Source of the DNA: SIG402 sp045639045
Lineage (GTDB): Bacteria > Bacillota > Clostridia > Christensenellales > Borkfalkiaceae
NCBI GenBank assembly: GCA_045639045.1
Contig: JAZUCI010000041.1
Coordinates: forward strand, 1 to 6,820
Length of the DNA stretch: 6,820 bases
Direction of reading: 5' to 3'
Each line of letters begins with the position of its first letter. The first letter of the stretch is position 1. The notes beneath the pieces are model-generated. The model had not been told where the DNA came from and did no database searches. It was given only the letters and a program-made list of their open reading frames with translations. This document shows positions 5,475 through 6,820 of the stretch, piece by piece. The translations under genes were made by a program, and so were the position numbers.

Positions 5475-6260
5475 CTAATATAGTAACGTTCGCACGTCGG
5501 ACAAGGTTAATTCGGGATGAAACGCAAGATTTAAGGCATCACAAATCACGCGCGAAACGCGATGAACCAGAATATCAATTTCCCTTGGACACACGAGATA
5601 TTTACCCGATTTTTCCCCGTCTGGCTCAAAGGGAACGGCAAGGGGAACGCCTAACGCGTATACGGGAATTCCCAGCGTTTCACGGGTGACGGCAAAGGCG
5701 CGATTTCCCGTTCCGCTACCAGGCGTTAATCCCGTATCCGTAATTTGAAATACGCTACCAATACGTGAAAATTCCGCCCCCACTAACGCATCCACGCAAA
5801 CGACTGCTTCGGGTTGAATTTCCCGAACAACCGCCGTTAACACACACGTTCCCTTTATCCCCGTAAGCCCTTCTACGCCCGGCTTTAGAGCGCGCACGCG
5901 TACGCGACTATCTTGACAAACGATTAACCCATCCAACACCAAACTGCCAAGCGCGTCGCACGAAAGATTGCCGTTGCCAAAGCCAACCACAAGCACTTTT
6001 GCGCCTTTGGGTAAAGCGCCTACGACGAATTCGAAAATTAGATCCTTTAGGCGAAGGATTAACGGGATTTGGGGTAAACTTCCGTACGGAATTTCTAATG
6101 AAAAATACTTACCGACGGGTTTCCCTAATTCCCTTTCCGCTTGCTTTGATAAAATTTCCACCCTTCGTTCGGTAATCCTTCCCAATCGCCGTTCACTAAC
6201 CGCAACCCCAGAAGAACTTGCTTTTTTATTGCAAAAATCCGCCGCTAAATCCGAAAACAT
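5475..6260 (-). CDS. gpr: germination protease GPR (spore protease, family A25)
   Basis: GPR degrades the small acid-soluble proteins (SASPs) that coat spore DNA, starting amino-acid release during germination; it is made as a zymogen in the forespore. The 261-residue protein has VVGFGNGNLSCDALG (91-105), PGVEGLTG (127-134), VCVDAL (154-159), QITDTGLTPGSGTGN (172-186) and ETLGIPVYALGVP (194-206), the core motifs of the family. Conserved Asp residues in these motifs (102, 157, 175) include the candidates for the acid-type active site. ATG 6260 is chosen over one at 6356 because GGGGGAA precedes it at good distance and SDLA at residues 3-6 resembles the TDLA found near the mature N-terminus. 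Oddities: the protein is short against Bacillus GPR (about 370 residues) and has almost no room for a propeptide. It is divergent from rpsT, a pairing common in Firmicutes. Confidence 0.92.
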   Translation of the reverse strand: MFSDLAADFCNKKASSSGVAVSERRLGRITERRVEILSKQAERELGKPVGKYFSLEIPYGSLPQIPLILRLKDLIFEFVVGALPKGAKVLVVGFGNGNLSCDALGSLVLDGLIVCQDSRVRVRALKPGVEGLTGIKGTCVLTAVVREIQPEAVVCVDALVGAEFSRIGSVFQITDTGLTPGSGTGNRAFAVTRETLGIPVYALGVPLAVPFEPDGEKSGKYLVCPREIDILVHRVSRVICDALNLAFHPELTLSDVRTLLY

Positions 6261-6322
6261 TGCGATTCCCCCGAAATTTTTAAATTTATTCAAATAATTT
6301 ACAAAAATGCCCCTAATTATCC

Positions 6323-6351
6323 TTGCCAAAACGAAAGATTTATGGTAAAAT
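6323..6351 (+). promoter_or_regulatory. sigma-A-type promoter of rpsT
   Basis: The site has -35 TTGCCA (6323-6328), a 17-base spacer and -10 TAAAAT (6346-6351). The expected transcript start is near 6358, leaving a leader of under 40 bases before the GTG start. It lies in the divergent region shared with gpr. Confidence 0.8.
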
Positions 6352-6394
6352 ATCAAACGATTGATTTTGTTATTACAAAAAGGAGATATTTACT

Positions 6395-6670
6395 GTGCCT
6401 AACATTAAATCTGCTAAAAAGCGCGTATTAGTTATTGAAAAGAAGACCATGCAAAACAGAATGATTAAGTCTTCGGTTAAAACCGCTATCAGAGAATATA
6501 ACGCTGCTATTGCCGGTGGCGACGTTGCTGCTTGCGAAGCTTTATACGCTAAAACCGTAAGCGTAATTGATTCTGCTGCTTCTAAGGGCGTACTTCACAA
6601 GAATAACGCTGCTAACAAGAAAGCAAAGCTTGCAAAGAAATTAGACGCGCTTAAAAAAGCTAACGCGTAA
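6395..6670 (+). CDS. rpsT: 30S ribosomal protein S20
   Basis: S20 is a small, basic, helical primary binder of 16S rRNA in the body of the 30S subunit. The 91-residue protein begins MPNIKSAKKRV and continues with KTMQNRMIKSSVKTAIREYNAA (18-39), a middle segment with VIDSAASKGVLHKNNAANKKAKLAKKL, and a Lys/Ala-rich end, as in bacterial S20. Start is GTG at 6395 behind AAAAGGAGA (6377-6385), the best SD on the plus strand; PNIKSA directly after the start is the conserved N-terminus. Normal length. It is a single-gene transcript with its own promoter and terminator. Confidence 0.97.
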   Translation: MPNIKSAKKRVLVIEKKTMQNRMIKSSVKTAIREYNAAIAGGDVAACEALYAKTVSVIDSAASKGVLHKNNAANKKAKLAKKLDALKKANA

Positions 6671-6691
6671 GTTTTCATACAAGTAAAATAG

Positions 6692-6722
6692 AAAGCCTTG
6701 TTTTTTCGCAAGGCTTTTTTTT
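6692..6722 (+). terminator. rpsT: intrinsic terminator of rpsT
   Basis: A 9-bp perfect stem, AAAGCCTTG (6692-6700) with CAAGGCTTT (6709-6717), closes an 8-base loop and is followed by a T-run to 6722. It lies 22 bases past the rpsT stop. Confidence 0.9.
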
Positions 6723-6760
6723 CGTTCGCAAATTTTATTGCAACATCTTCTTTATTTCAT

Positions 6761-6805
6761 AAAAAACGGGGTTCCGCAATTCGCGGGACGCCGTTTTCGT
6801 TTTTA
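6761..6805. terminator. bidirectional terminator at the right edge
   Basis: The left arm AAAACGGGGTTCCGC (6763-6777) pairs with GCGGGACGCCGTTTT (6783-6797) with one mismatch and one G-T wobble, around a 5-base loop. Ts follow on the plus strand (CGTTTTT) and on the minus strand (a T-run opposite 6766-6761). This suggests a minus-strand gene just beyond the window converging on rpsT. Confidence 0.75.
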
Positions 6806-6820
6806 TAAATTTGTCTACTT

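Noticed and set aside
5414..5689. Plus-strand open frame across the gpr end and the hairpin
   Set aside because: Low-complexity, Arg-rich shadow of gpr with no recognisable motif and no SD.
6261..6350. Sigma-G-type promoter for gpr
   Set aside because: Expected for the family, but no pair of -35 and -10 elements with correct spacing stood out in this AT-rich stretch.
1..6820. tRNA, rRNA, CRISPR array or riboswitch
   Set aside because: No cloverleaf, rRNA-like stretch, regularly spaced repeat array or known aptamer pattern was seen on either strand.

Overview
The window carries a cell-wall and division gene block of a spore-forming, low-to-moderate GC Firmicute, most likely an uncultured member of the Clostridia. 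The evidence is an mraZ-rsmH-ftsL-like-class B penicillin-binding protein (PBP) series, a glutamate racemase gene (murI), a germination protease gene (gpr, which implies endospores) and a divergent rpsT with a strong AGGAG Shine-Dalgarno (SD) sequence. The genus cannot be read from this sequence.

Layout from the right. rpsT (ribosomal protein S20) is the only plus-strand gene. It has a clear promoter and terminator, and a second, bidirectional terminator closes the window. Everything else reads leftward. gpr (5475-6260) is followed by a strong GC hairpin. Next come murI (4551-5309) and the mra promoter with two MraZ-type boxes 10 bp apart. The mra operon follows: mraZ (TTG start), rsmH (start overlapping the mraZ stop by one base), an FtsL-like bitopic protein with a long acidic cytoplasmic tail, and a class B PBP of the SpoVD/FtsI type. 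No canonical start codon gives this PBP its membrane anchor. The best start is an ATT just behind an excellent SD.

The PBP is the break point of the window. Its reading frame is normal through the STFK, SCN and KTG transpeptidase motifs. Straight after KTG it changes into 18 unrelated residues and stops. From about position 796 leftward the DNA is much more AT-rich and lacks the CGCG-type motifs that fill the host genes. It holds repeats, a hairpin-plus-T-tract attenuator, a possible 15-codon leader peptide, and the first 190 codons of a winged-helix, replication-initiator-like protein that runs off the left edge. I read this as one end of an integrated mobile element that used the conserved KTG-encoding DNA as its target. 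No integrase or second end is visible, so the element class is unknown.

How the genes work together: MurI supplies D-glutamate for peptidoglycan. MraZ is the expected regulator of the operon, RsmH methylates 16S rRNA, and the FtsL-like protein and the PBP belong to the septal (or spore cortex) wall-synthesis machine. Unless the element excises or another class B PBP exists in the genome, that last activity is lost here.
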